Shown: in pieces, positions 24,133 to 39,300 of the stretch | How the letters are laid out: the number at the start of each line of letters is the position of its first letter | Position numbering within the stretch: the first letter of the stretch is position 1 | NCBI GenBank assembly: GCA_963995525.1 | Contig: CAXEFP010000014.1 | Location: 19,236-83,235, forward strand | Direction: 5' to 3' | Length of the DNA: 64,000 nucleotides | Source of the DNA: Escarpia spicata | Taxonomy: Eukaryota; Annelida; Polychaeta; Sabellida; Siboglinidae | Notes under the pieces: generated by a model | Told to the model about the DNA's origin: nothing | The model's input: the letters and a program-made list of their open reading frames with translations, nothing else | Databases searched by the model: none | Made by a program: the position numbers and the translations under genes

Positions 24133-25036
24133 TGCCACCTGAGAACATTGTGCTGGATTACAAATTGTCCAACGGCGAAGTGCTGATTTTTATGGTGCCT
24201 TGCCAAGTTTGGTGGCACCTTTGAAATGTGCATAAAACACAAACACCTGGAGGGATTACAAAAAATAAAATTGCACAGTGCTTGTAACATTGGTGCCTAT
24301 AAAGTGTGTTGTTTTCAACATTTTCTCAAAAATTGCCATACCAATTAAAGTCCCTAGCAAGGGAAACACGCTATAGTCATTGCACAATCACGGAGGACGC
24401 ATTTTACTTCAAATATCTTGAAACAATTACTGAAAATACGTGTATGGCAAAACTGCAGTTGAATGGAACAAACCGTTTTTGGATATTACAGACTTCTCAC
24501 CAGTAGGCAAGTCCAAATCACAGCGACGGAACACATGTCTTATAAGGGGGGTGGGGTGCGTATGCCAGTAGTTAAGCCTCAATTTGAGAATACGTATGAA
24601 AATGAACCAATAACATTGCAGCAGGGTGATTCATCAATCGTTTTTTGTTTACTTCAGCTGACTAAACACACGTGAAGATGTTGTAATTGACCCTAATGAA
24701 GTCTGAGGACAGTGATTAGCTGGAGTCAGCCATAGCCGGAGCCTGTTATCAGATCTGTCTACTGACTGGACCTTCTGGCCAATCAAGCAAGTGGCATTGT
24801 TTTCTGAATGTCTGCTAATTAGGCTGTGTAATATTATGTAATTGAAATGCTTAAGACGTCAGGCCTTTGAGGAATTCACACCCTAAGGTGACTTTTTGTT
24901 GATGTTTACCTTTGTAAATAGGGCACAAGGTCAAAAAATAAATACAAATTTGAATGTAACGTAACAACTGGCTGTATTGAATTTTCTTATAAAACACATA
25001 TTTGACTTTCTGGAAAACTTTATTAGGAGTTCATAG
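24133..25036 (+). repeat. C1-type short unit (904 bp), element absent
   Basis: The same junction as the preceding unit, at 24342/24343. This is the only place in the window where two element-lacking units are adjacent. It is also the first unit of the 11,356-bp duplicated block. Confidence 0.95.
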
Positions 25037-28000
25037 TGCCACCTGAGAACATTGTGCTGGATTACAAATTGTCCAACGGCGAAGTGCTGATTTTTATGGT
25101 GCCTTGCCAAGTTTGGTGGCACCTTTGAAATGTGCATAAAACACAAACACCTGGAGGGATTACAAAAAATAAAATTGCACAGTGCTTGTAACATTGGTGC
25201 CTATAAAGTGTGTTGTTTTCAACATTTTCTCAAAAATTGCCATACCTATTTGGGGTCAGCACACTGTTGGACTTCCTGCTTGATTACAGACGAAACAAAG
25301 TGCAGTATATTTTTGAGAAATGACTTTTTATAATATTCACTTGCTCTGACATAAGTGCACTTGAGTAGTCAGATTTCTAGATGTGATTGTTGAAGCTGTT
25401 GACAGTAAAATGGTGTCTTTTTAGCTGATTTTACTAAGCGGAAGGGTATCTGGCAGCAATTTGGCTAGTTGACACTTTAGATGGATTACTGCCTGCATCC
25501 AGTTGTAAATATTGACGGGTGTCATACATACAGGCATTTTGCAAGAGCTAGAGATATGAGATTTTGACTAAACTCGACCAGCATGTCAATGAGATGATAA
25601 TAACAGCAGGTGAGAAGTTTAAGAAACTTTATAGGTCACGTTTTCTTATAATCACACAAAACATTAACATGGTCGCCAATGGGAAACCTGACAGTGTGCT
25701 GACCCCAATTAAAGTCCCTAGCAAGGGAAACACGCTATAGTCATTGCACAATCACGGAGGACGCATTTTACTTCAAATATCTTGAAACAATTACTGAAAA
25801 TACGTGTATGGCAAAACTGCAGTTGAATGGAACAAACCGTTTTTGGATATTACAGACTTCTCACCAGTAGGCAAGTCCAAATCACAGCGACGGAACACAT
25901 GTCTTATAAGGGGGGTGGGGTGCGTATGCCAGTAGTTAAGCCTCAATTTGAGAATACGTATGAAAATGAACCAATAACATTGCAGCAGGGTGATTCATCA
26001 ATCGTTTTTTGTTTACTTCAGCTGACTAAACACACGTGAAGATGTTGTAATTGACCCTAATGAAGTCTGAGGACAGTGATTAGCTGGAGTCAGCCATAGC
26101 CGGAGCCTGTTATCAGATCTGTCTACTGACTGGACCTTCTGGCCAATCAAGCAAGTGGCATTGTTTTCTGAATGTCTGCTAATTAGGCTGTGTAATATTA
26201 TGTAATTGAAATGCTTAAGACGTCAGGCCTTTGAGGAATTCACACCCTAAGGTGACTTTTTGTTGATGTTTACCTTTGTAAATAGGGCACAAGGTCAAAA
26301 AATAAATACAAATTTGAATGTAACGTAACAACTGGCTGTATTGAATTTTCTTATAAAACACATATTTGACTTTCTGGAAAACTTTATTAGGAGTTCATAG
26401 TGCCACCTGAGAACATTGTGCTGGATTACAAATTGTCCAACGGCGAAGTGCTGATTTTTATGGTGCCTTGCCAAGTTTGGTGGCACCTTTGAAATGTGCA
26501 TAAAACACAAACACCTGGAGGGATTACAAAAAATAAAATTGCACAGTGCTTGTAACATTGGTGCCTATAAAGTGTGTTGTTTTCAACATTTTCTCAAAAA
26601 TTGCCATACCTATTTGGGGTCAGCACACTGTTGGACTTCCTGCTTGATTACAGACGAAACAAAGTGCAGTATATTTTTGAGAAATGACTTTTTATAATAT
26701 TCACTTGCTCTGACATAAGTGCACTTGAGTAGTCAGATTTCTAGATGTGATTGTTGAAGCTGTTGACAGTAAAATGGTGTCTTTTTAGCTGATTTTACTA
26801 AGCGGAAGGGTATCTGGCAGCAATTTGGCTAGTTGACACTTTAGATGGATTACTGCCTGCATCCAGTTGTAAATATTGACGGGTGTCATACATACAGGCA
26901 TTTTGCAAGAGCTAGAGATATGAGATTTTGACTAAACTCGACCAGCATGTCAATGAGATGATAATAACAGCAGGTGAGAAGTTTAAGAAACTTTATAGGT
27001 CACGTTTTCTTATAATCACACAAAACATTAACATGGTCGCCAATGGGAAACCTGACAGTGTGCTGACCCCAATTAAAGTCCCTAGCAAGGGAAACACGCT
27101 ATAGTCATTGCACAATCACGGAGGACGCATTTTACTTCAAATATCTTGAAACAATTACTGAAAATACGTGTATGGCAAAACTGCAGTTGAATGGAACAAA
27201 CCGTTTTTGGATATTACAGACTTCTCACCAGTAGGCAAGTCCAAATCACAGCGACGGAACACATGTCTTATAAGGGGGGTGGGGTGCGTATGCCAGTAGT
27301 TAAGCCTCAATTTGAGAATACGTATGAAAATGAACCAATAACATTGCAGCAGGGTGATTCATCAATCGTTTTTTGTTTACTTCAGCTGACTAAACACACG
27401 TGAAGATGTTGTAATTGACCCTAATGAAGTCTGAGGACAGTGATTAGCTGGAGTCAGCCATAGCCGGAGCCTGTTATCAGATCTGTCTACTGACTGGACC
27501 TTCTGGCCAATCAAGCAAGTGGCATTGTTTTCTGAATGTCTGCTAATTAGGCTGTGTAATATTATGTAATTGAAATGCTTAAGACGTCAGGCCTTTGAGG
27601 AATTCACACCCTAAGGTGACTTTTTGTTGATGTTTACCTTTGTAAATAGGGCACAAGGTCAAAAAATAAATACAAATTTGAATGTAACGTAACAACTGGC
27701 TGTATTGAATTTTCTTATAAAACACATATTTGACTTTCTGGAAAACTTTATTACGAGTTCATAGTGCCACCTGAGAACATTGTGCTGGATTACAAATTGT
27801 CCAACGGCGAAGTGCTGATTTTTATGGTGCCTTGCCAAGTTTGGTGGCACCTTTGAAATGTGCATAAAACACAAACACCTGGAGGGATTACAAAAAATAA
27901 AATTGCACAGTGCTTGTAACATTGGTGCCTATAAAGTGTGTTGTTTTCAACATTTTCTCAAAAATTGCCATACCTATTTGGGGTCAGCACACTGTTGGAC

Positions 28001-29128
28001 TTCCTGCTTGATTACAGACGAAACAAAGTGCAGTATATTTTTGAGAAATGACTTTTTATAATATTCACTTGCTCTGACATAAGTGCACTTGAGTAGTCAG
28101 ATTTCTAGATGTGATTGTTGAAGCTGTTGACAGTAAAATGGTGTCTTTTTAGCTGATTTTACTAAGCGGAAGGGTATCTGGCAGCAATTTGGCTAGTTGA
28201 CACTTTAGATGGATTACTGCCTGCATCCAGTTGTAAATATTGACGGGTGTCATACATACAGGCATTTTGCAAGAGCTAGAGATATGAGATTTTGACTAAA
28301 CTCGACCAGCATGTCAATGAGATGATAATAACAGCAGGTGAGAAGTTTAAGAAACTTTATAGGTCACGTTTTCTTATAATCACACAAAACATTAACATGG
28401 TCGCCAATGGGAAACCTGACAGTGTGCTGACCCCAATTAAAGTCCCTAGCAAGGGAAACACGCTATAGTCATTGCACAATCACGGAGGACGCATTTTACT
28501 TCAAATATCTTGAAACAATTACTGAAAATACGTGTATGGCAAAACTGCAGTTGAATGGAACAAACCGTTTTTGGATATTACAGACTTCTCACCAGTAGGC
28601 AAGTCCAAATCACAGCGACGGAACACATGTCTTATAAGGGGGGTGGGGTGCGTATGCCAGTAGTTAAGCCTCAATTTGAGAATACGTATGAAAATGAACC
28701 AATAACATTGCAGCAGGGTGATTCATCAATCGTTTTTTGTTTACTTCAGCTGACTAAACACACGTGAAGATGTTGTAATTGACCCTAATGAAGTCTGAGG
28801 ACAGTGATTAGCTGGAGTCAGCCATAGCCGGAGCCTGTTATCAGATCTGTCTACTGACTGGACCTTCTGGCCAATCAAGCAAGTGGCATTGTTTTCTGAA
28901 TGTCTGCTAATTAGGCTGTGTAATATTATGTAATTGAAATGCTTAAGACGTCAGGCCTTTGAGGAATTCACACCCTAAGGTGACTTTTTGTTGATGTTTA
29001 CCTTTGTAAATAGGGCACAAGGTCAAAAAATAAATACAAATTTGAATGTAACGTAACAACTGGCTGTATTGAATTTTCTTATAAAACACATATTTGACTT
29101 TCTGGAAAACTTTATTAGGAGTTCATAG
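25037..29128 (+). repeat. B-type units 20-22 (3 x 1364 bp)
   Basis: Units start at 25037, 26401 and 27765. Unit 21 has a rare G to C at 27754 (TTACGAGTTC instead of TTAGGAGTTC), marking it as the counterpart of unit 30, where the same change lies at 39110, exactly 11,356 bp away. Confidence 0.95.
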
Positions 29129-30032
29129 TGCCACCTGAGAACATTGTGCTGGATTACAAATTGTCCAACGGCGAAGTGCTGATTTTTATGGTGCCTTGCC
29201 AAGTTTGGTGGCACCTTTGAAATGTGCATAAAACACAAACACCTGGAGGGATTACAAAAAATAAAATTGCACAGTGCTTGTAACATTGGTGCCTATAAAG
29301 TGTGTTGTTTTCAACATTTTCTCAAAAATTGCCATACCAATTAAAGTCCCTAGCAAGGGAAACACGCTATAGTCATTGCACAATCACGGAGGACGCATTT
29401 TACTTCAAATATCTTGAAACAATTACTGAAAATACGTGTATGGCAAAACTGCAGTTGAATGGAACAAACCGTTTTTGGATATTACAGACTTCTCACCAGT
29501 AGGCAAGTCCAAATCACAGCGACGGAACACATGTCTTATAAGGGGGGTGGGGTGCGTATGCCAGTAGTTAAGCCTCAATTTGAGAATACGTATGAAAATG
29601 AACCAATAACATTGCAGCAGGGTGATTCATCAATCGTTTTTTGTTTACTTCAGCTGACTAAACACACGTGAAGATGTTGTAATTGACCCTAATGAAGTCT
29701 GAGGACAGTGATTAGCTGGAGTCAGCCATAGCCGGAGCCTGTTATCAGATCTGTCTACTGACTGGACCTTCTGGCCAATCAAGCAAGTGGCATTGTTTTC
29801 TGAATGTCTGCTAATTAGGCTGTGTAATATTATGTAATTGAAATGCTTAAGACGTCAGGCCTTTGAGGAATTCACACCCTAAGGTGACTTTTTGTTGATG
29901 TTTACCTTTGTAAATAGGGCACAAGGTCAAAAAATAAATACAAATTTGAATGTAACGTAACAACTGGCTGTATTGAATTTTCTTATAAAACACATATTTG
30001 ACTTTCTGGAAAACTTTATTAGGAGTTCATAG
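29129..30032 (+). repeat. C1-type short unit (904 bp), element absent
   Basis: The C1 junction CCATACC/AATTAAAG is at 29338/29339, identical to the other four C1 units. This argues that all C1 units descend from one deletion event and spread by array turnover. Confidence 0.95.
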
Positions 30033-33000
30033 TGCCACCTGAGAACATTGTGCTGGATTACAAATTGTCCAACGGCGAAGTGCTGATTTTTATGGTGCCT
30101 TGCCAAGTTTGGTGGCACCTTTGAAATGTGCATAAAACACAAACACCTGGAGGGATTACAAAAAATAAAATTGCACAGTGCTTGTAACATTGGTGCCTAT
30201 AAAGTGTGTTGTTTTCAACATTTTCTCAAAAATTGCCATACCTATTTGGGGTCAGCACACTGTTGGACTTCCTGCTTGATTACAGACGAAACAAAGTGCA
30301 GTATATTTTTGAGAAATGACTTTTTATAATATTCACTTGCTCTGACATAAGTGCACTTGAGTAGTCAGATTTCTAGATGTGATTGTTGAAGCTGTTGACA
30401 GTAAAATGGTGTCTTTTTAGCTGATTTTACTAAGCGGAAGGGTATCTGGCAGCAATTTGGCTAGTTGACACTTTAGATGGATTACTGCCTGCATCCAGTT
30501 GTAAATATTGACGGGTGTCATACATACAGGCATTTTGCAAGAGCTAGAGATATGAGATTTTGACTAAACTCGACCAGCATGTCAATGAGATGATAATAAC
30601 AGCAGGTGAGAAGTTTAAGAAACTTTATAGGTCACGTTTTCTTATAATCACACAAAACATTAACATGGTCGCCAATGGGAAACCTGACAGTGTGCTGACC
30701 CCAATTAAAGTCCCTAGCAAGGGAAACACGCTATAGTCATTGCACAATCACGGAGGACGCATTTTACTTCAAATATCTTGAAACAATTACTGAAAATACG
30801 TGTATGGCAAAACTGCAGTTGAATGGAACAAACCGTTTTTGGATATTACAGACTTCTCACCAGTAGGCAAGTCCAAATCACAGCGACGGAACACATGTCT
30901 TATAAGGGGGGTGGGGTGCGTATGCCAGTAGTTAAGCCTCAATTTGAGAATACGTATGAAAATGAACCAATAACATTGCAGCAGGGTGATTCATCAATCG
31001 TTTTTTGTTTACTTCAGCTGACTAAACACACGTGAAGATGTTGTAATTGACCCTAATGAAGTCTGAGGACAGTGATTAGCTGGAGTCAGCCATAGCCGGA
31101 GCCTGTTATCAGATCTGTCTACTGACTGGACCTTCTGGCCAATCAAGCAAGTGGCATTGTTTTCTGAATGTCTGCTAATTAGGCTGTGTAATATTATGTA
31201 ATTGAAATGCTTAAGACGTCAGGCCTTTGAGGAATTCACACCCTAAGGTGACTTTTTGTTGATGTTTACCTTTGTAAATAGGGCACAAGGTCAAAAAATA
31301 AATACAAATTTGAATGTAACGTAACAACTGGCTGTATTGAATTTTCTTATAAAACACATATTTGACTTTCTGGAAAACTTTATTAGGAGTTCATAGTGCC
31401 ACCTGAGAACATTGTGCTGGATTACAAATTGTCCAACGGCGAAGTGCTGATTTTTATGGTGCCTTGCCAAGTTTGGTGGCACCTTTGAAATGTGCATAAA
31501 ACACAAACACCTGGAGGGATTACAAAAAATAAAATTGCACAGTGCTTGTAACATTGGTGCCTATAAAGTGTGTTGTTTTCAACATTTTCTCAAAAATTGC
31601 CATACCTATTTGGGGTCAGCACACTGTTGGACTTCCTGCTTGATTACAGACGAAACAAAGTGCAGTATATTTTTGAGAAATGACTTTTTATAATATTCAC
31701 TTGCTCTGACATAAGTGCACTTGAGTAGTCAGATTTCTAGATGTGATTGTTGAAGCTGTTGACAGTAAAATGGTGTCTTTTTAGCTGATTTTACTAAGCG
31801 GAAGGGTATCTGGCAGCAATTTGGCTAGTTGACACTTTAGATGGATTACTGCCTGCATCCAGTTGTAAATATTGACGGGTGTCATACATACAGGCATTTT
31901 GCAAGAGCTAGAGATATGAGATTTTGACTAAACTCGACCAGCATGTCAATGAGATGATAATAACAGCAGGTGAGAAGTTTAAGAAACTTTATAGGTCACG
32001 TTTTCTTATAATCACACAAAACATTAACATGGTCGCCAATGGGAAACCTGACAGTGTGCTGACCCCAATTAAAGTCCCTAGCAAGGGAAACACGCTATAG
32101 TCATTGCACAATCACGGAGGACGCATTTTACTTCAAATATCTTGAAACAATTACTGAAAATACGTGTATGGCAAAACTGCAGTTGAATGGAACAAACCGT
32201 TTTTGGATATTACAGACTTCTCACCAGTAGGCAAGTCCAAATCACAGCGACGGAACACATGTCTTATAAGGGGGGTGGGGTGCGTATGCCAGTAGTTAAG
32301 CCTCAATTTGAGAATACGTATGAAAATGAACCAATAACATTGCAGCAGGGTGATTCATCAATCGTTTTTTGTTTACTTCAGCTGACTAAACACACGTGAA
32401 GATGTTGTAATTGACCCTAATGAAGTCTGAGGACAGTGATTAGCTGGAGTCAGCCATAGCCGGAGCCTGTTATCAGATCTGTCTACTGACTGGACCTTCT
32501 GGCCAATCAAGCAAGTGGCATTGTTTTCTGAATGTCTGCTAATTAGGCTGTGTAATATTATGTAATTGAAATGCTTAAGACGTCAGGCCTTTGAGGAATT
32601 CACACCCTAAGGTGACTTTTTGTTGATGTTTACCTTTGTAAATAGGGCACAAGGTCAAAAAATAAATACAAATTTGAATGTAACGTAACAACTGGCTGTA
32701 TTGAATTTTCTTATAAAACACATATTTGACTTTCTGGAAAACTTTATTAGGAGTTCATAGTGCCACCTGAGAACATTGTGCTGGATTACAAATTGTCCAA
32801 CGGCGAAGTGCTGATTTTTATGGTGCCTTGCCAAGTTTGGTGGCACCTTTGAAATGTGCATAAAACACAAACACCTGGAGGGATTACAAAAAATAAAATT
32901 GCACAGTGCTTGTAACATTGGTGCCTATAAAGTGTGTTGTTTTCAACATTTTCTCAAAAATTGCCATACCTATTTGGGGTCAGCACACTGTTGGACTTCC

Positions 33001-35488
33001 TGCTTGATTACAGACGAAACAAAGTGCAGTATATTTTTGAGAAATGACTTTTTATAATATTCACTTGCTCTGACATAAGTGCACTTGAGTAGTCAGATTT
33101 CTAGATGTGATTGTTGAAGCTGTTGACAGTAAAATGGTGTCTTTTTAGCTGATTTTACTAAGCGGAAGGGTATCTGGCAGCAATTTGGCTAGTTGACACT
33201 TTAGATGGATTACTGCCTGCATCCAGTTGTAAATATTGACGGGTGTCATACATACAGGCATTTTGCAAGAGCTAGAGATATGAGATTTTGACTAAACTCG
33301 ACCAGCATGTCAATGAGATGATAATAACAGCAGGTGAGAAGTTTAAGAAACTTTATAGGTCACGTTTTCTTATAATCACACAAAACATTAACATGGTCGC
33401 CAATGGGAAACCTGACAGTGTGCTGACCCCAATTAAAGTCCCTAGCAAGGGAAACACGCTATAGTCATTGCACAATCACGGAGGACGCATTTTACTTCAA
33501 ATATCTTGAAACAATTACTGAAAATACGTGTATGGCAAAACTGCAGTTGAATGGAACAAACCGTTTTTGGATATTACAGACTTCTCACCAGTAGGCAAGT
33601 CCAAATCACAGCGACGGAACACATGTCTTATAAGGGGGGTGGGGTGCGTATGCCAGTAGTTAAGCCTCAATTTGAGAATACGTATGAAAATGAACCAATA
33701 ACATTGCAGCAGGGTGATTCATCAATCGTTTTTTGTTTACTTCAGCTGACTAAACACACGTGAAGATGTTGTAATTGACCCTAATGAAGTCTGAGGACAG
33801 TGATTAGCTGGAGTCAGCCATAGCCGGAGCCTGTTATCAGATCTGTCTACTGACTGGACCTTCTGGCCAATCAAGCAAGTGGCATTGTTTTCTGAATGTC
33901 TGCTAATTAGGCTGTGTAATATTATGTAATTGAAATGCTTAAGACGTCAGGCCTTTGAGGAATTCACACCCTAAGGTGACTTTTTGTTGATGTTTACCTT
34001 TGTAAATAGGGCACAAGGTCAAAAAATAAATACAAATTTGAATGTAACGTAACAACTGGCTGTATTGAATTTTCTTATAAAACACATATTTGACTTTCTG
34101 GAAAACTTTATTAGGAGTTCATAGTGCCACCTGAGAACATTGTGCTGGATTACAAATTGTCCAACGGCGAAGTGCTGATTTTTATGGTGCCTTGCCAAGT
34201 TTGGTGGCACCTTTGAAATGTGCATAAAACACAAACACCTGGAGGGATTACAAAAAATAAAATTGCACAGTGCTTGTAACATTGGTGCCTATAAAGTGTG
34301 TTGTTTTCAACATTTTCTCAAAAATTGCCATACCTATTTGGGGTCAGCACACTGTTGGACTTCCTGCTTGATTACAGACGAAACAAAGTGCAGTATATTT
34401 TTGAGAAATGACTTTTTATAATATTCACTTGCTCTGACATAAGTGCACTTGAGTAGTCAGATTTCTAGATGTGATTGTTGAAGCTGTTGACAGTAAAATG
34501 GTGTCTTTTTAGCTGATTTTACTAAGCGGAAGGGTATCTGGCAGCAATTTGGCTAGTTGACACTTTAGATGGATTACTGCCTGCATCCAGTTGTAAATAT
34601 TGACGGGTGTCATACATACAGGCATTTTGCAAGAGCTAGAGATATGAGATTTTGACTAAACTCGACCAGCATGTCAATGAGATGATAATAACAGCAGGTG
34701 AGAAGTTTAAGAAACTTTATAGGTCACGTTTTCTTATAATCACACAAAACATTAACATGGTCGCCAATGGGAAACCTGACAGTGTGCTGACCCCAATTAA
34801 AGTCCCTAGCAAGGGAAACACGCTATAGTCATTGCACAATCACGGAGGACGCATTTTACTTCAAATATCTTGAAACAATTACTGAAAATACGTGTATGGC
34901 AAAACTGCAGTTGAATGGAACAAACCGTTTTTGGATATTACAGACTTCTCACCAGTAGGCAAGTCCAAATCACAGCGACGGAACACATGTCTTATAAGGG
35001 GGGTGGGGTGCGTATGCCAGTAGTTAAGCCTCAATTTGAGAATACGTATGAAAATGAACCAATAACATTGCAGCAGGGTGATTCATCAATCGTTTTTTGT
35101 TTACTTCAGCTGACTAAACACACGTGAAGATGTTGTAATTGACCCTAATGAAGTCTGAGGACAGTGATTAGCTGGAGTCAGCCATAGCCGGAGCCTGTTA
35201 TCAGATCTGTCTACTGACTGGACCTTCTGGCCAATCAAGCAAGTGGCATTGTTTTCTGAATGTCTGCTAATTAGGCTGTGTAATATTATGTAATTGAAAT
35301 GCTTAAGACGTCAGGCCTTTGAGGAATTCACACCCTAAGGTGACTTTTTGTTGATGTTTACCTTTGTAAATAGGGCACAAGGTCAAAAAATAAATACAAA
35401 TTTGAATGTAACGTAACAACTGGCTGTATTGAATTTTCTTATAAAACACATATTTGACTTTCTGGAAAACTTTATTAGGAGTTCATAG
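30033..35488 (+). repeat. B-type units 24-27 (4 x 1364 bp)
   Basis: Units start at 30033, 31397, 32761 and 34125. They complete the first copy of the nine-unit block. I noticed no private variants. Confidence 0.95.
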
Positions 35489-36392
35489 TGCCACCTGAGA
35501 ACATTGTGCTGGATTACAAATTGTCCAACGGCGAAGTGCTGATTTTTATGGTGCCTTGCCAAGTTTGGTGGCACCTTTGAAATGTGCATAAAACACAAAC
35601 ACCTGGAGGGATTACAAAAAATAAAATTGCACAGTGCTTGTAACATTGGTGCCTATAAAGTGTGTTGTTTTCAACATTTTCTCAAAAATTGCCATACCAA
35701 TTAAAGTCCCTAGCAAGGGAAACACGCTATAGTCATTGCACAATCACGGAGGACGCATTTTACTTCAAATATCTTGAAACAATTACTGAAAATACGTGTA
35801 TGGCAAAACTGCAGTTGAATGGAACAAACCGTTTTTGGATATTACAGACTTCTCACCAGTAGGCAAGTCCAAATCACAGCGACGGAACACATGTCTTATA
35901 AGGGGGGTGGGGTGCGTATGCCAGTAGTTAAGCCTCAATTTGAGAATACGTATGAAAATGAACCAATAACATTGCAGCAGGGTGATTCATCAATCGTTTT
36001 TTGTTTACTTCAGCTGACTAAACACACGTGAAGATGTTGTAATTGACCCTAATGAAGTCTGAGGACAGTGATTAGCTGGAGTCAGCCATAGCCGGAGCCT
36101 GTTATCAGATCTGTCTACTGACTGGACCTTCTGGCCAATCAAGCAAGTGGCATTGTTTTCTGAATGTCTGCTAATTAGGCTGTGTAATATTATGTAATTG
36201 AAATGCTTAAGACGTCAGGCCTTTGAGGAATTCACACCCTAAGGTGACTTTTTGTTGATGTTTACCTTTGTAAATAGGGCACAAGGTCAAAAAATAAATA
36301 CAAATTTGAATGTAACGTAACAACTGGCTGTATTGAATTTTCTTATAAAACACATATTTGACTTTCTGGAAAACTTTATTAGGAGTTCATAG
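35489..36392 (+). repeat. C1-type short unit (904 bp), element absent
   Basis: The C1 junction is at 35698/35699. This is the first unit of the second copy of the nine-unit block, in register with the C1 unit at 24133. Confidence 0.95.
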
Positions 36393-39300
36393 TGCCACCT
36401 GAGAACATTGTGCTGGATTACAAATTGTCCAACGGCGAAGTGCTGATTTTTATGGTGCCTTGCCAAGTTTGGTGGCACCTTTGAAATGTGCATAAAACAC
36501 AAACACCTGGAGGGATTACAAAAAATAAAATTGCACAGTGCTTGTAACATTGGTGCCTATAAAGTGTGTTGTTTTCAACATTTTCTCAAAAATTGCCATA
36601 CCTATTTGGGGTCAGCACACTGTTGGACTTCCTGCTTGATTACAGACGAAACAAAGTGCAGTATATTTTTGAGAAATGACTTTTTATAATATTCACTTGC
36701 TCTGACATAAGTGCACTTGAGTAGTCAGATTTCTAGATGTGATTGTTGAAGCTGTTGACAGTAAAATGGTGTCTTTTTAGCTGATTTTACTAAGCGGAAG
36801 GGTATCTGGCAGCAATTTGGCTAGTTGACACTTTAGATGGATTACTGCCTGCATCCAGTTGTAAATATTGACGGGTGTCATACATACAGGCATTTTGCAA
36901 GAGCTAGAGATATGAGATTTTGACTAAACTCGACCAGCATGTCAATGAGATGATAATAACAGCAGGTGAGAAGTTTAAGAAACTTTATAGGTCACGTTTT
37001 CTTATAATCACACAAAACATTAACATGGTCGCCAATGGGAAACCTGACAGTGTGCTGACCCCAATTAAAGTCCCTAGCAAGGGAAACACGCTATAGTCAT
37101 TGCACAATCACGGAGGACGCATTTTACTTCAAATATCTTGAAACAATTACTGAAAATACGTGTATGGCAAAACTGCAGTTGAATGGAACAAACCGTTTTT
37201 GGATATTACAGACTTCTCACCAGTAGGCAAGTCCAAATCACAGCGACGGAACACATGTCTTATAAGGGGGGTGGGGTGCGTATGCCAGTAGTTAAGCCTC
37301 AATTTGAGAATACGTATGAAAATGAACCAATAACATTGCAGCAGGGTGATTCATCAATCGTTTTTTGTTTACTTCAGCTGACTAAACACACGTGAAGATG
37401 TTGTAATTGACCCTAATGAAGTCTGAGGACAGTGATTAGCTGGAGTCAGCCATAGCCGGAGCCTGTTATCAGATCTGTCTACTGACTGGACCTTCTGGCC
37501 AATCAAGCAAGTGGCATTGTTTTCTGAATGTCTGCTAATTAGGCTGTGTAATATTATGTAATTGAAATGCTTAAGACGTCAGGCCTTTGAGGAATTCACA
37601 CCCTAAGGTGACTTTTTGTTGATGTTTACCTTTGTAAATAGGGCACAAGGTCAAAAAATAAATACAAATTTGAATGTAACGTAACAACTGGCTGTATTGA
37701 ATTTTCTTATAAAACACATATTTGACTTTCTGGAAAACTTTATTAGGAGTTCATAGTGCCACCTGAGAACATTGTGCTGGATTACAAATTGTCCAACGGC
37801 GAAGTGCTGATTTTTATGGTGCCTTGCCAAGTTTGGTGGCACCTTTGAAATGTGCATAAAACACAAACACCTGGAGGGATTACAAAAAATAAAATTGCAC
37901 AGTGCTTGTAACATTGGTGCCTATAAAGTGTGTTGTTTTCAACATTTTCTCAAAAATTGCCATACCTATTTGGGGTCAGCACACTGTTGGACTTCCTGCT
38001 TGATTACAGACGAAACAAAGTGCAGTATATTTTTGAGAAATGACTTTTTATAATATTCACTTGCTCTGACATAAGTGCACTTGAGTAGTCAGATTTCTAG
38101 ATGTGATTGTTGAAGCTGTTGACAGTAAAATGGTGTCTTTTTAGCTGATTTTACTAAGCGGAAGGGTATCTGGCAGCAATTTGGCTAGTTGACACTTTAG
38201 ATGGATTACTGCCTGCATCCAGTTGTAAATATTGACGGGTGTCATACATACAGGCATTTTGCAAGAGCTAGAGATATGAGATTTTGACTAAACTCGACCA
38301 GCATGTCAATGAGATGATAATAACAGCAGGTGAGAAGTTTAAGAAACTTTATAGGTCACGTTTTCTTATAATCACACAAAACATTAACATGGTCGCCAAT
38401 GGGAAACCTGACAGTGTGCTGACCCCAATTAAAGTCCCTAGCAAGGGAAACACGCTATAGTCATTGCACAATCACGGAGGACGCATTTTACTTCAAATAT
38501 CTTGAAACAATTACTGAAAATACGTGTATGGCAAAACTGCAGTTGAATGGAACAAACCGTTTTTGGATATTACAGACTTCTCACCAGTAGGCAAGTCCAA
38601 ATCACAGCGACGGAACACATGTCTTATAAGGGGGGTGGGGTGCGTATGCCAGTAGTTAAGCCTCAATTTGAGAATACGTATGAAAATGAACCAATAACAT
38701 TGCAGCAGGGTGATTCATCAATCGTTTTTTGTTTACTTCAGCTGACTAAACACACGTGAAGATGTTGTAATTGACCCTAATGAAGTCTGAGGACAGTGAT
38801 TAGCTGGAGTCAGCCATAGCCGGAGCCTGTTATCAGATCTGTCTACTGACTGGACCTTCTGGCCAATCAAGCAAGTGGCATTGTTTTCTGAATGTCTGCT
38901 AATTAGGCTGTGTAATATTATGTAATTGAAATGCTTAAGACGTCAGGCCTTTGAGGAATTCACACCCTAAGGTGACTTTTTGTTGATGTTTACCTTTGTA
39001 AATAGGGCACAAGGTCAAAAAATAAATACAAATTTGAATGTAACGTAACAACTGGCTGTATTGAATTTTCTTATAAAACACATATTTGACTTTCTGGAAA
39101 ACTTTATTACGAGTTCATAGTGCCACCTGAGAACATTGTGCTGGATTACAAATTGTCCAACGGCGAAGTGCTGATTTTTATGGTGCCTTGCCAAGTTTGG
39201 TGGCACCTTTGAAATGTGCATAAAACACAAACACCTGGAGGGATTACAAAAAATAAAATTGCACAGTGCTTGTAACATTGGTGCCTATAAAGTGTGTTGT

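Larger units (their letters stand above)
24133..35488 (+). repeat. Higher-order block, copy 1 (nine units, 11,356 bp)
   Basis: The order of unit types is C1-B-B*-B-C1-B-B-B-B, where B* carries G to C at 27754. The next 11,356 bp repeat the same order with the same rare variant. Confidence 0.88.
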